From Rikenella microfusus (GTDB lineage Bacteria; Bacteroidota; Bacteroidia; Bacteroidales; VadinHA17): DNA of 64,000 bases. The notes under the pieces were generated by a model, which did not search any database, was not told where the DNA came from, and was given only the letters and a program-made list of their open reading frames with translations. Where the stretch lies: the NCBI GenBank assembly GCA_022736275.1, contig DZBJ01000008.1, forward strand, positions 36,655 to 100,654. Reading direction: 5' to 3'. Below, in pieces: positions 29,617 to 37,972 of the stretch. Made by a program: the position numbers and the translations under genes. The stretch's first letter is position 1, and every line of letters begins with the position of its first letter.

Positions 29617-31008
29617 CGGTATCTGGGGTGAATTCAAAAACGCCCTGACATATTATTACGGAGATGAGTCGCGACTGAAAACCGGATGGGTAAGCAATGT
29701 CATGTTTGAACCATCGGCAGGCAACAGGATTTTTTCTGAAATGGCTGCAGCAGAACCGCGGCTGACAGTTTTGCGTAATGCACGGGTTGAACAAGTTAAA
29801 CGCCGCGGAGAGAGATGGCTGATCTCGGTCAGAACCACAGGCGGTATGATCAGATACTCCTCCCCCATCCTTATTGATGCCACTGAACTGGGAGATATCT
29901 CAAAGATGTGTGGTGTGAAATACGATGTCTGAATGGACTCACGGTATGACACGGGAGAGGAGATCGCCCCGGAGAGGGCAAACAATATCATCCAGGATCT
30001 GACATACGTGGCTGTTCTTAAGGATTATGGAAGGGAGGTGCCCATGGCCGCACCGGAAGGTTATGACCCTTCGCTTTTTGCATGTTCCTGCATCAACCCT
30101 GTCTGCCCCGGCGATGAAACTGAAAAGGCGAGGTGGTCATCCGAAGCAATGCTGAATTACGGCAGGCTCCCGAACAACAAGTACATGATAAACTGGCCTC
30201 TGTCAGGGAACGATTATTATGTCAATCTGACAGAGATGGGCACCAGGGAGAGGGAGAAGGCCCTGAAGGATGCAAAACAAAGGACCCTCCCTTTTGTGTG
30301 GTTTATAAGGAATGAGCTGGGGTATTCAAACCTCGCTCCTGCTGATGATGAATTCCCTACTGCTGACAGCCTCCCGTTCATACCTTACTATCGCGAATCG
30401 AGAAGGATTCACGGTAAGGTGAGATTCACCCTTAACCACATCACGGAACCGTATGATCAGCCTGACAAACTGTACCGTACATGCCCTGCTGTCGGAGATT
30501 ACCCGGTTGATCATCATCACTCAGCCTATACAGGACCAGCCACCCTGCCCGACCTGAGTTTCTATCCTGTACCCTCATTCGGACTGCCGCTTGGCACACT
30601 CATACCTGAAGAGGTTGATGGGCTCATCGTTGCCGAAAAATCTATCTCGGTAACCAACCTTGTCAACGGAGCAACACGACTCCGGCCCGTGGTGCTGCAG
30701 ATCGGCCAGGCAGCCGGGCGTCAGACCTGGAAGGAATTAAAGATATCTGGCCTCTGACAGAGTATGACTTCAGTGAAACAGAGCTGAGCGTTCAGCAGGC
30801 AGTTGACCTCATTCGTCTCGTTGCCCGTCAGAACAGCATTGAAATCAGTGAGTCAGGTATGGATGAAGCCCTGCTGATGATTTTCAGGAATGCGGCTCAT
30901 GAGATGGACCGCCCTGTGCTCAGGGGTGAGACTGCTCTTCTCATTGACAAGTCACTTGATCCTTTCAATAACCGGGAGGTGAACCTGAAAGGCGGGTTTG
31001 GGAAGTGA
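29590..31008 (+). pseudogene. FAD-dependent oxidoreductase (FAD_oxidored type), multiply disrupted
   Basis: This is the remnant of a large FAD-dependent oxidoreductase of the kind often secreted by Bacteroidota. The N-terminal FAD-binding Rossmann part is absent. Homology starts near 29595 at YELNMPGGIWGEF. Three lesions are visible. The 5' end is lost at the junction with the isomerase remnant. An in-frame TGA at 29930-29932 interrupts the gene. A shift from the frame ending at 30757 to the frame 30742-31008 is needed to complete the C-terminus (DIWPLTEYDF to the final DPFNNREVNLKG). Conserved late blocks such as LVNGATRLRPVVLQIGQAAG survive. Confidence 0.85.
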
Positions 31009-31030
31009 ACCTTAAAGGCATGTTTGGGAG
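30979..31030. repeat. Tandem 26-bp direct repeat at the end of the oxidoreductase remnant
   Basis: Two adjacent 26-base units (30979-31004 and 31005-31030) agree at 22 positions. The first encodes the last residues of the broken oxidoreductase and the second lies just past its stop. It looks like a local duplication in a decaying gene. Confidence 0.7.
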
Positions 31031-31031
31031 G

Positions 31032-32024
31032 TTACCCCTTCCCTCCTAACTCCGGGTGTCTTTCGGCCGCCATCATTACAATCCGTTTCGCCATCTGACT
31101 GTATGAATAACTGGTCATTTCTGCCGCCAGCGCGAAGGTGGTGTCAAAGCTGATGTCATTATTGGGATTGATATCGAGAAGGTAGAATTCATCACCGCGC
31201 AGGCGGAAATCGAATCGGGCATAGTCGAGACATCCGAATCCTTTCCATGCCTCAAGGACTTTCTTGTGCAGCCTGTCAAGCAGTTTTTCTTCCAGAGGGG
31301 CAGGTATCAGGGTTTCGATTTTTTCGTAATGCTCCGAGCCGGGGAGGAACTTGGAATCATATGTACAGAGTCTCTTCCGGGCTTCGCAGAAAGCCGAAAA
31401 ATCCATTTCTACCGGGGGTAAGACTTCAGGTGGTTGATTGTTCCATACTGACACGTGAAATTCACGCCCGTCAATGAAATCTTCAACCATAGCCGGCTGA
31501 TTCAGAACATCGTTCACCAGTCTGATCTGCTCCTGAAGGGAAAAGGTATCGAAAACAACCGAGTTTTCGGTGATGGTAAGACTGCAGTGGTCATGTGCAG
31601 GTTTGACAATGGCAGGAAAAAGGTTCCAACCGGCTGCCTCTTCCGGGGTAAGCACCTCTCCGTAAGGTACTCTTATGCCAATCGACCTGAGAACCTCCTT
31701 CACCTTCTTTTTATCATAACTCATTTCTATCACCCCGGGAACATTCCCTGTATAGGTGAACCCGCTGTTTTCAAGGATCTCCAGGACTCTTATTTCGCTT
31801 TTCGGAATGCCCGGCAAGGTTTCGCAGAGGTTAAAAAGAATGGTGTCAGCCGGATTATACTTTGCCAGGATTCTTTCGAGGTACGGATCGCTAAGCTCCT
31901 CAATATATGCCTCAATTCCTTCCTCCTGCAGTGATTCGCACAGCACCTTGTTGGAATCACGTGTAGAGGTGATTTCGTTTATATCCCAGGCAGGGTCAAG
32001 ATCGTAAAGGATAATAACCTTCAT
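31032..32024 (-). CDS. D-alanine-D-alanine ligase-like ATP-grasp protein
   Basis: An ATP-grasp ligase of 330 residues resembling D-Ala-D-Ala ligases. It has an N-terminal pre-ATP-grasp domain (MKVIILYDL), the ligase block around YTGNVPGVIEMSYDKKKVKEVL, an ATP-binding lysine in FPAIVKPAHDHCS, and the metal-binding end EFYLLDINPNNDIS. The serine/glycine loops that define a true cell-wall Ddl are not clearly kept, so the acceptor amino acid or substrate is unknown. The ATG at 32024 is preferred to the TTG one codon earlier. It has no operon partner. Confidence 0.75.
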   Translation of the reverse strand: MKVIILYDLDPAWDINEITSTRDSNKVLCESLQEEGIEAYIEELSDPYLERILAKYNPADTILFNLCETLPGIPKSEIRVLEILENSGFTYTGNVPGVIEMSYDKKKVKEVLRSIGIRVPYGEVLTPEEAAGWNLFPAIVKPAHDHCSLTITENSVVFDTFSLQEQIRLVNDVLNQPAMVEDFIDGREFHVSVWNNQPPEVLPPVEMDFSAFCEARKRLCTYDSKFLPGSEHYEKIETLIPAPLEEKLLDRLHKKVLEAWKGFGCLDYARFDFRLRGDEFYLLDINPNNDISFDTTFALAAEMTSYSYSQMAKRIVMMAAERHPELGGKG

Positions 32025-32438
32025 CAAAGAAATGTTTCGCTACTAAACTAAGTTAAATGTTTGAAAAAATTAAGATTTAAGGGAAAAAACAGCCTCCTTT
32101 TTTCAATGAATGAAATGGTTTATCTGACATGCGCCCGCACCTGGGTAACTTTATCGAAAAAACTACTGAAATATCCGGCCTTATCCCCTAAAAACCGGCC
32201 AAATCCGGTCATAATCTCCACATTTTTGGCAATGCTGACCATAAACCCGCACTGAAGAGTCCATGGATTAGCAGGTGGCTGATTAATACTTACAAAAACA
32301 TAACAAAATCTTCCTTTATTATAATAATTGTGATCGAATTTATAATTCCGTCAACAGAACATTCGATAAATTGTACTTGCTAAATAATTGAATTATAGCA
32401 TAATAGTAATCCATTTCATTAACTTAAACCGTAGATCT
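32025..32438. other. Divergent intergenic region, no gene seen
   Basis: About 410 AT-rich bases separate the divergent ATP-grasp and lipoprotein genes. A 64-codon frame on the plus strand (32061-32255) has no family resemblance or ribosome-binding site and is not called. I find no RNA gene and no convincing promoter match here. Confidence 0.5.
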
Positions 32439-33101
32439 ATGAAAGCAATTAATTATTTCCTAAGAGGGAGAGGACTATTAATTCAAATCCCCTTCCTGCT
32501 TCTGGCAGTCACTATTGGATGTACAAAACAGGATGCTGCTCCGGAAGTCATTGACGACATGAATTTCAAAAGCCTTGTAACTGCAGATGGCACTGTCACC
32601 CTTGAGGGTGTTTCAGGCTTTGGTTTTTTCGCTCAGAAAGAAAAAATAGTGTTGGCTGATCCCTATGTAAACTCTTTGCCTTGTACGGCAGAATTAATAT
32701 TTGGTGATAAGCAGAGCTTTGTGCTGCACACAAAGGAATACTTTGGTCCGGATTTTATGTACAGGGAAGTATGGTTTAACGGAAAGATAACCCCAGGCGG
32801 CCAGCTGAAGTTTTCATACCCGATGACATTTACTGAATTTGATTTTGAAACAGGCGATTATGTTGTAAAAACAGTAGGTATACTTCCGGAAATGAGGTTG
32901 CATACCGGATGCGTTTTTCACGGGCCTGGTATTAACGCTGGCACCCTGAATTTCGTGGGATATTTCGATGGTAACAGATTATATGCCGATATGCATATTA
33001 TAGGCTTGCAGGAAGTTCCTGGACAGATGCCATTTCTTGCAAATATGGTGGATGGACCAATAATGCTGAATTTCCTGTTTGACCTGGTAGTATCAGATTA
33101 A
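32439..33101 (+). CDS. Hypothetical lipoprotein
   Basis: A 220-residue protein that I do not recognise. The start was set at the ATG at 32439, which opens into a lipoprotein signal peptide with lipobox TIGC (Cys28); the longer frame from 32388 adds 17 residues that spoil it. The mature part is mostly beta, with repeated aromatic/Gly strands and no cysteine pattern or catalytic motif that I can see. It stands alone, followed by a strong terminator, and precedes the AraC/TPR membrane regulator by 194 bases. Predicted cell-envelope location. Confidence 0.65.
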   Translation: MKAINYFLRGRGLLIQIPFLLLAVTIGCTKQDAAPEVIDDMNFKSLVTADGTVTLEGVSGFGFFAQKEKIVLADPYVNSLPCTAELIFGDKQSFVLHTKEYFGPDFMYREVWFNGKITPGGQLKFSYPMTFTEFDFETGDYVVKTVGILPEMRLHTGCVFHGPGINAGTLNFVGYFDGNRLYADMHIIGLQEVPGQMPFLANMVDGPIMLNFLFDLVVSD

Positions 33102-33125
33102 CCCCCTAAATCTGATTTTACAGCC

Positions 33126-33158
33126 AGCTCCCGGAAATCACCTCCGGGAGCTTTTTTT
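33126..33158 (+). terminator. Rho-independent terminator after the lipoprotein gene
   Basis: A perfect ten-base-pair stem, AGCTCCCGGA/TCCGGGAGCT, with a seven-base loop and a T7 run. Confidence 0.94.
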
Positions 33159-33295
33159 ATGTTCAACCGTGAGTTTCAGCTTTCGTCACCCGATGAAACA
33201 ACGTCATCAAAATAATTTGCCGGAATGACAATAGTTTAGGATATTTGATATAATGTGTCAGACACGTCGCCGGAAAACAACTGAATCTCTGTTAC

Positions 33296-35332
33296 ATGCC
33301 AGAACAGCTAAATAGAAATCAAGTCCTGATTGAAAAACTAACAGGAATAATTCTCGCGAACCTGGAAAATGAAAGCTTCGGGGTTAAGAAACTTGTCCAG
33401 GAGTCAGGCTTAAGCCGTTCCAGATTAAGACGCAGCCTGTTTGCGGCGACACAAAAAACCCCGCACCAGTTTATTAATGAAACACGCTTGATGAAAGCGA
33501 GGGAATTCCTTATAAATGAAGATCTGAACGCTTCTGAGGTTGCATACAGGACAGGATTCAGCAGCCCGGCATATTTCAATAAATGTTTCCATGAGTTTTT
33601 CGGTTTTCCGCCTGGAAAAGTTAAGAAAGGAGACCCGGGGATTCCTTCTGAAAACAGAGTTCCCCAGCCTGTTTCCGAACGGAAACAGAAAAGACTATTT
33701 ACCCAGACATTTAAGTTCCTCAAGGCATGGCTGCCGTTAATGATGGTCATATTCGTCACGGTTGTAGTCATGATATACCGTTCAGGGTCAGTGGGAAATA
33801 CACTTGAGGTTCTGAGATCGCCAGACGGAAGAATATCTGTTGCAGTAATGCCATTCAGGAATCTGACCGGTGATACTTCCCTGAATATATGGCAGGGTCT
33901 GATACAGGATAACCTGATCAACTCCTTTTCAAACAACCCTGAGGAATTGAAAGTAAGGCAAACAGAATCAATAAACAGGTTGCTGGGTAATGAAGAAATA
34001 CTAAACTATGCTTCGGTTACGCCATCGGCAGCAAAGGAAATTTCCAGAAAACTTGATGCGGATCTATTCGTATATGGAAGTATACAGCGCGCAGATTCTT
34101 CAATAAGGATAAGTGCCCAATTAATTGATTCAAAGACAGAAGAGATAATAAAGACTTTCGAACTGGACGGACATTACAGAGCCCGGAACTTCATTGCAGC
34201 TATTGATTCCCTAAGAAGCATGCTGGCGAATTACCTGGTCATATCTAAACTGGGAATGAATGCCCCACCTTCCCAAAGACTCTACGAATCTCCTCATCCT
34301 GATGCCTTCAGGTATTACATCCACGGAGATAACGCAATGATGAGAGGTGATTTCTCAACGGCATTAACGCTGTTTTCGAAGGCCATAGAGATAGACACTA
34401 CCTTCAGCAGTGCGATGATGGCACTGGTTCTTCAATACCTGAATTTTGCAAGATATTCCGACGCAAGAAACCTGGCTGAAAAGGTTTATAGAGGACGGGA
34501 TCAAATGCCTCTGGTTCAGAAGTACCACGCAGACTGGATACATGCCTTTGTATTTGAATCACCCAGGAAAGCCATTTCCTGCCTGAGGCAGAGTCTTGAA
34601 ATTGACGACCAGCGGCCCGGTCCATATTATCTGATAGGGATGCATTATAACTCCCTTCTGGAATATGATAAGGCAATCCCTGAATTTGAAAAGGCCCTGG
34701 ATTTGTACAAAAAATGGGGTGCTAAACCCGGATATGGATTTTATACATCACTTGGATTTGCCTATCATAAAACCGGACTGTTTAAAAAGGAAAAGAAACT
34801 TTACGGGAGGGCAGAAAAGGATTATCCGGAGAATGCCATTCTGTGTTTCAGGCAGGCTGTACTGGCCTTAAGTATTGGAGATACCATGACAGCAAACCGG
34901 TCTATCGAAAAATATAAATCAATCCGCAAGGATCAGCTATGGACAGATCTGCAGGTCGCAACCAGCCTGGCCGGAATGTACAGCCAGGCAAAAAATTACG
35001 CAAAGGCAGAGGAATATTACCTGCTGGCGTTATCGCTGGACTCCTTAAATCCCGTAATAATAAATAATCTTGCTGCATTTTATATTGAAAATGACACGAA
35101 CATAGATGAGGCTTTGGCAATTGTAAGCAGGGCGTTGCTTTCACATCCTGACAACTATGATTGTCTGGATACCAAAGGCCGGGGATTATATAAACAGGAA
35201 AGATATCAGGAAGCCCTTGAGATCCTGCAAAAGAGCTGGCACATAAGAATGCAAAATGCGATTTATAATCACAGTGCTTTTCTGCACCTCGCTGAAGCTG
35301 AAAAAGCTGTTGCAGGGCAGAAGAGTAATTAA
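33296..35332 (+). CDS. AraC-type DNA-binding head, membrane helix, TolB-like and TPR domains
   Basis: A 678-residue one-component transmembrane regulator candidate. Residues about 10-108 form an AraC-family double helix-turn-helix (NETRLMKAREFLI, VAYRTGFSSPAYFNKCFHEFFGFPPG). A single membrane helix follows at about 143-161, then a TolB/FlgO-like domain from 179 (ISVAVMPFRNLTGDTSLN) and TPR-like helices from about 335 to the end. This topology would place DNA binding in the cytoplasm and the TolB/TPR part in the periplasm, as in CadC/ToxR-like sensors. The last 500 residues are clearly homologous to the TIR protein at 37973-40282. The ligand and target genes are unknown. Confidence 0.82.
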   Translation: MPEQLNRNQVLIEKLTGIILANLENESFGVKKLVQESGLSRSRLRRSLFAATQKTPHQFINETRLMKAREFLINEDLNASEVAYRTGFSSPAYFNKCFHEFFGFPPGKVKKGDPGIPSENRVPQPVSERKQKRLFTQTFKFLKAWLPLMMVIFVTVVVMIYRSGSVGNTLEVLRSPDGRISVAVMPFRNLTGDTSLNIWQGLIQDNLINSFSNNPEELKVRQTESINRLLGNEEILNYASVTPSAAKEISRKLDADLFVYGSIQRADSSIRISAQLIDSKTEEIIKTFELDGHYRARNFIAAIDSLRSMLANYLVISKLGMNAPPSQRLYESPHPDAFRYYIHGDNAMMRGDFSTALTLFSKAIEIDTTFSSAMMALVLQYLNFARYSDARNLAEKVYRGRDQMPLVQKYHADWIHAFVFESPRKAISCLRQSLEIDDQRPGPYYLIGMHYNSLLEYDKAIPEFEKALDLYKKWGAKPGYGFYTSLGFAYHKTGLFKKEKKLYGRAEKDYPENAILCFRQAVLALSIGDTMTANRSIEKYKSIRKDQLWTDLQVATSLAGMYSQAKNYAKAEEYYLLALSLDSLNPVIINNLAAFYIENDTNIDEALAIVSRALLSHPDNYDCLDTKGRGLYKQERYQEALEILQKSWHIRMQNAIYNHSAFLHLAEAEKAVAGQKSN

Positions 35333-35465
35333 TCACTATACTGGAAAAGCTGATACCCTGTGAAGAGACGCTGCATACAATGTCTCCGCCTTAATCAATC
35401 AACTTCCCTGACAAATAACCATGTTGTGAAAAGTAATTCCTATTTTGGCACCTCGGAAATAACAC

Positions 35466-36620
35466 ATGGCAGCTCTGATCCTTGTACTCTTTTTTCTTCT
35501 CTCCCCGCTGCTGATATTGCGTCTCTGTCACAGATACAGCCTGTTAAGTAAAATCGGTGCCGTTGTTGTAGCATATGTGATCGGGTTTGTAATTGGCAAC
35601 CTGGGCTTGTTGCCTCTGATTGACGGTCATGCAAAAGTGCAGGAACTGCTTACAATGCTGACAATTCCCATTGCAATACCTCTGCTGTTGTTCTCCATGG
35701 ATATTAAGAAGTGGTCACATATTGCAGGCAAAACATTTCTTTCCCTGGCGTTTGCCATAGCAGCTGTAATGATAGTTGTCGTTGCCGGGTTCTTTATTTT
35801 CCGGAACCAGGGCATCCAGAATCTCTGGGATGTATCAGCCATGCTGGTGGGCTTGTATATCGGCAGCACGCCAAACCTCGCAGCAATACATACTGCAATC
35901 GGGTCTGATGAGGCAACATATATGACTGTTGTTACCTACGACCTTGTGATCGGAGCCTTTCATCTTCTGTTTGTAATGACGATTGCCCAGCGCCTTGTGC
36001 TGATGTTTCTTCCGGCATATTCTTACATTGACCCTGCATCAGGCAATCTGGGCAAGGCTGAAGATGAAGATCCCTATTGGGGACTGCTAAAAAAAGAGAC
36101 TGTAGTTCCCCTCCTTCAGTCCTTCGGCATCGCTCTCCTGATTTTTGGCATCGGAGGCGCCGCATCACTGTTGTTGCCAGCGTCATCACAGATGGCCGTT
36201 GTTATCCTGATCATTACAACACTGGGCATTGCCGCTTCACTTATCCCTGCCGTAAAGAAGCTGGATAAATCGTTTGAACTGGGAATGTATCTGATCCTTG
36301 TATTCTGCATGGTCATTGCCTCGAGGGCGAACCTGGGGAGTATTGACCTTGTTGCAATGAAAATAGCTGGTTATGTGGCATTCGTTGTCTTCGGATCAAT
36401 GATTATCCAGGCCCTGTTATCGTGGATATTCAAAATTGACGCCGACACTTACATTATAACATCCACAGCTTTGATAACAAATCCTGCTGTTGTACTGGCT
36501 GTCGCCGCCTCCCTCAGAAACCGTGAGATTATATTTTCCGGACTCTCAGCAGCTATTATAGGTTTGGCTGCAGGCAACTATCTGGGAATCTTAACGGCCT
36601 GGTTCCTGGAACGCATCTGA
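35466..36620 (+). CDS. DUF819 family membrane protein
   Basis: An integral inner-membrane protein of 384 residues with about ten hydrophobic segments, in the DUF819 (YjcL-like) family of putative transporters. Family landmarks are GFVIGNLGLLPL near residue 45, the block AMLVGLYIGSTPNLAAIHTAIG around 120-140, and SRANLGSIDL. The substrate is unknown. The gene is flanked by the AraC/TPR regulator and converges on the GNAT-like gene with only 21 bases between the stops. No terminator is obvious. Confidence 0.82.
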   Translation: MAALILVLFFLLSPLLILRLCHRYSLLSKIGAVVVAYVIGFVIGNLGLLPLIDGHAKVQELLTMLTIPIAIPLLLFSMDIKKWSHIAGKTFLSLAFAIAAVMIVVVAGFFIFRNQGIQNLWDVSAMLVGLYIGSTPNLAAIHTAIGSDEATYMTVVTYDLVIGAFHLLFVMTIAQRLVLMFLPAYSYIDPASGNLGKAEDEDPYWGLLKKETVVPLLQSFGIALLIFGIGGAASLLLPASSQMAVVILIITTLGIAASLIPAVKKLDKSFELGMYLILVFCMVIASRANLGSIDLVAMKIAGYVAFVVFGSMIIQALLSWIFKIDADTYIITSTALITNPAVVLAVAASLRNREIIFSGLSAAIIGLAAGNYLGILTAWFLERI

Positions 36621-36641
36621 TTGCCGGACCATCGATGGCTC

Positions 36642-37739
36642 TCATATAGTCATTACAATATCCATGAGAACATCTGCAGGATTCTCTTTCAGTCTTTCAA
36701 TAAGTCCGGCATCTTTGGCAAAAACATACATCTCGCTTCTGACCGAGATACCAGTAAATTTATTCATGAATCTGAAAACAGGATCATTTTCCGGGGCATA
36801 CAGCATGATAAGAGTATATTCCGATCCCATGCTGATGTTGTTTGCATGCCTGAAGAGGGTGTCTAGGGCTTCAGGACAATCATCATGGGCATACAGTACC
36901 AGGGAGAGCTGCCGTAGCGGCTCATTGAGCCTTACAGGATGCGGCATCTTCATGAAGTGCGACAGAAAATTCAACAGGCCTGTCACTACCCTGATACTGA
37001 AATTCAGTCTGAGTACCTGGTAACTCTTGTAAGGATGTTCATCCCACAGTGCCGTGACCGCCCTGATCTTGCCGTTTTCCCGTGCCACCAGGAAATTATC
37101 GAGTGATAGTCCGGTAATGGTGTCAAGATAATTTCTGAACCGATCCTCAGTGAGCACCGGTGCAATGGCATATCGCGAGACATATTTACGGTACAGCTCT
37201 ACTATTTCGGGGATGTCCTTATCGCCGGGCTTGTCAATTTTGTATCGTTTGTCAAGCCGCATGGAGCGGACGGGAATAATATTGAAGATCCTGTTGGTGC
37301 CCAAATGAAGGGCCGGCGGCAGTCCTCCCCTGCCACTGGTAAAGACAAGAGGACTCTTATTGTCTTTCAGGAAGTTTGCAATGACCATGTCGGCATCTGA
37401 TTTTCTGACATGATCAACTGCCGCCCTGACAAGTTTGAAGGCTGTCATCCCGCTCCTGTATGCCTTGTCAACCCTCAGGTCAAGCATATACCCCACCTTG
37501 TATGTATCTCCGAGCACTCTGGCCGGGAAGTGAACCACTCCGACCAGTCCGATGACACTTTCATCTTTAAAGGCAACCAGGTGCCAGGCATCCTTGTCAA
37601 GCAGTCGCTGCAGTGTATTGAACCTGGGGGTACGGTTGGTGAAATAGGTGATCATGCCCTCCTGCGGACATTGCTCTGCCAGGCCAATGATCCTGTCATT
37701 GTCCTCATCATCGGCCAGCTGTAAATTAATGGTACTCAT
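36642..37739 (-). CDS. GNAT-like N-acetyltransferase
   Basis: A 365-residue protein with an N-terminal GNAT fold: an acceptor-side strand region GLVGVVHFPAR, then motif A with LRVDKAYRSGMTAFKLV, where a basic residue and glycine loop would bind acetyl-CoA phosphates. A second, more diverged GNAT-like half occupies the C-terminal 190 residues, with NFLVARENGKIRAVTALW. Tandem GNAT architecture is known in other families. No substrate can be inferred. It is a single gene, divergent from the TIR protein. Confidence 0.65.
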   Translation of the reverse strand: MSTINLQLADDEDNDRIIGLAEQCPQEGMITYFTNRTPRFNTLQRLLDKDAWHLVAFKDESVIGLVGVVHFPARVLGDTYKVGYMLDLRVDKAYRSGMTAFKLVRAAVDHVRKSDADMVIANFLKDNKSPLVFTSGRGGLPPALHLGTNRIFNIIPVRSMRLDKRYKIDKPGDKDIPEIVELYRKYVSRYAIAPVLTEDRFRNYLDTITGLSLDNFLVARENGKIRAVTALWDEHPYKSYQVLRLNFSIRVVTGLLNFLSHFMKMPHPVRLNEPLRQLSLVLYAHDDCPEALDTLFRHANNISMGSEYTLIMLYAPENDPVFRFMNKFTGISVRSEMYVFAKDAGLIERLKENPADVLMDIVMTI

Positions 37740-37917
37740 TGTCTCAGTCCGATAGAAAATAGCAGCGTGGGTTGCATTCAGGCTGCCTTGACAATATTAA
37801 TGTTTTCTGCGGCTGAAGGTGCAAAATCATTTAAAAATTTAAGATCCTTTCTTCCGGCCGTGTGCAGTTCGTTAAGGCATTAGCCTGCATTACCCGAAGA
37901 GTGCCAAAGAAGAAATT

Positions 37918-37949
37918 TTTGCATTTAGCTCTGAAAGGGTTTAACTTTG
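37918..37949 (+). promoter_or_regulatory. Candidate promoter of the TIR/TPR gene
   Basis: TTTG at 37918-37921 and TAACTTTG at 37942-37949, spaced by 20 bases, match the Bacteroidota consensus well. The -7 box lies 23 bases before the ATG at 37973, which supports that start over the GTG at 37862. Confidence 0.6.
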
Positions 37950-37972
37950 ATAATAAACCAAATAGTCAACTG

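Noticed and set aside
32061..32255. 64-codon frame in the 32.0-32.4 kb gap
   Set aside because: No ribosome-binding site, no resemblance to a known family and no promoter in a sensible position.
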